Assembly (NCBI GenBank): GCA_949358305.1
Contig: OX442315.1
Span: 34,436,427 to 34,500,426, forward strand
Direction of reading: 5' to 3'
From: Strigamia acuminata
Lineage: Eukaryota > Arthropoda > Chilopoda > Geophilomorpha > Linotaeniidae
Length of the DNA stretch: 64,000 nucleotides
Shown: positions 62,466 through 64,000 of the stretch, one piece after another
Position numbering within the stretch: position 1 is the first letter of the stretch
Layout: each line of letters opens with the position of its first letter
The notes under the pieces: generated by a model
The model's input: the letters and a program-made list of their open reading frames with translations, nothing else
The model's database searches: none
Told to the model about the DNA's origin: nothing
Translations under genes and position numbers: made by a program

Positions 62466-64000
62466 CATCAAAAATAATTATTTTTCTCATGATAATCATT
62501 ATTTTTCCCCCACTAATCATTATTTTATCCACAAAAATGACTACCGGTATTTTTCCCTTAGAAATCATTATTTTTCTTCAAAAATTAATGCTTCTTGTAA
62601 AATTATTACAGCTATTATTCCTGTCATTGGGCCCTGTAAAATAAATATACGGGTAAAGAACATCAGAATTTTTAAAGTTTTAATTACGCCATGGGTGCCA
62701 TTTATTTTATAATCTCATTTTTAATATAATTAGTTTAAAACAACCTACTGGGAAGCCGTAAGTATACAAGTTATGTAATAGAAATTATTTATAAAAAGAA
62801 TTATTTACTTAATGTGTGTTACGTAGAAGATAAAATATAATGAAAGCATTTAGTATCATTTAAATATTGCACAGTTGATTTCTCAAGGCTTTATCACTTC
62901 TTTCGATGAATTTCTTTTATTTTTATTTAAAAACAAATTATACATTCCATTATTTCTACTTTTGGATATGATATAAAATCAATAGCCGTCAAATTGGGAA
63001 ATAAATAATGAAAAATTGACAATTTTCAGAGAAATTGTTTGTTTTGCATTGAATATTTGATTTCAGTTAGCGGAAGTTGGTTATCGCTCAAACCCTCAAA
63101 CCCCACCCTTTTAAAATTATATTTTTGAAACAATTCAATCGATATTAATTGTACAGATAAAAAAAAATTGTTTCTAACATAAAGCAAACATTCAACTGCC
63201 ATTATTTAACTTTTGTATTAGGAATTGAGTGTTTTTTTTTGAAAAACTTGTAGGGTTTTCAGTAGCTGCATTCAAAAAGTTCAGTTTGTTTTGTAGTGTT
63301 TGTTTTGAACTGTCACATGCCGGAACGTAAACACTCGTTTACGTCGTTTATTCCGTGTTTTGAACTGTCACTTTTACATCGTTTATTCCGTGTCTTGTCA
63401 ATAGTGTCATTTTCTTTCTTGTGGTTGTGTCTGCAGCGAGTTTTAGTTGAAATTGACACGCGATTTGATTCGCATTTGAGATAAAACGACACAAGTGTCA
63501 GATTTGACCCAATTGTTGGTTGCCATTTTTGCTGCCACGCTTGAAATTTTCTCTGTGATGGTAAACCATTAATTGAAAACTAAATACTAATGTCTAATTA
63601 TTATCCAGAATGTAATCGATTGATCTGGTTGGAAGTTTTTAGTCCTAACCAAGAAAACTAAAACATTCCTTAATTGTTGGCAGTTTGTGATGAAACGAAA
63701 CTGGGATAAAAGTTATGTTTTGGAACAAGTTTTGTTTTTAGCAAGCTGGAAGTGTTTTGTGTAGAATTCTTTGTTTTGAATCTGTCTTCATGGCAGCCAA
63801 TCTATACAGTTACAATTAGTGTTTCTGGTAAACACAATGGATACGAAATTAACCATAAACCAGCATCAAAAACAGAAATTACGACTATTGTTGGTTGTGC
63901 ATCCTGGTTTTGGTTTTTCAAATTGGAAATGCTTGATACACTAGTTACGTACTTCCAATTATGATGCTTCCGTGTGAGTAAAAGCATAAATTGTGCGAAA
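62466..64000. other. Dynamin intron 3, remainder to the window edge
   Basis: AT-rich sequence. A near-duplicate pair TTTTGAACTGTCAC / TTTATTCCGTGT occurs twice at about 63,300-63,400. No dynamin exon or other gene is recognised. Confidence 0.4.

Noticed and set aside
61402-64000. Search for dynamin exon 4 (DLPG switch II region)
   Set aside because: No segment encoding the expected continuation was found, so the gene is taken to continue past the window.

Overview
The window is AT-rich invertebrate animal DNA. Spliced genes with GT-AG introns lie on the plus strand, and the space between exons is packed with short-period tandem arrays and small transposon remnants. Four genes can be read with confidence: an Lhx2/9 (apterous-type) LIM-homeobox gene, RabGAP1, V-ATPase subunit G, and the 5' end of dynamin. 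The LIM domains and homeodomain (ELVMRAR, PLTKGD, AKWRR) and the dynamin segment ([17 protein letters not shown]) look more like fly apterous and shibire than the vertebrate proteins. A protostome, perhaps an arthropod, is therefore my best guess, but the phylum cannot be fixed from this window.

Layout. From 1 to about 30,000 I find no recognisable protein-coding gene. This stretch holds tandem arrays, several terminal-inverted-repeat elements, dispersed modules, and single-copy CpG-richer islands that look like promoters or enhancers. A CpG-rich promoter (about 30,020-30,696) leads into the LIM-homeobox gene (30,697-43,137, four coding exons, 381 aa). Its 8-kb intron 2 carries repeats, a fold-back element, a retroelement integrase relic and several non-repetitive islands. 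From 43,200 to 50,800 there is a long array, a reverse-transcriptase relic and unexplained sequence, probably including the promoter and 5' leader of the next gene. RabGAP1 (50,830-57,268) has 19 coding exons giving 1,089 aa, and V-ATPase G (58,138-58,668) has three exons giving 118 aa. Dynamin starts at 60,014 and runs off the right edge after three exons.

The neighbours do not form an operon or a single pathway. RabGAP1, V-ATPase G and dynamin are all endomembrane genes (Rab inactivation, acidification, vesicle scission), while Lhx2/9 is a developmental transcription factor. The order matters for evolution: orthologues of all four lie on human 9q, and their paralogues lie on human 1q. The window therefore seems to hold a compact version of a block that was duplicated in vertebrates.

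The most unusual feature is the repeat landscape. More than two dozen distinct tandem arrays occur, most with unit lengths of 20-21 or 30-31 bp and alternating A- and T-runs. They occur between genes and in introns of three of the four genes. At least one array type is shared by two distant loci together with the same non-tandem GGGCCC-containing tail, which suggests the arrays travel with, or grow out of, dispersed elements.
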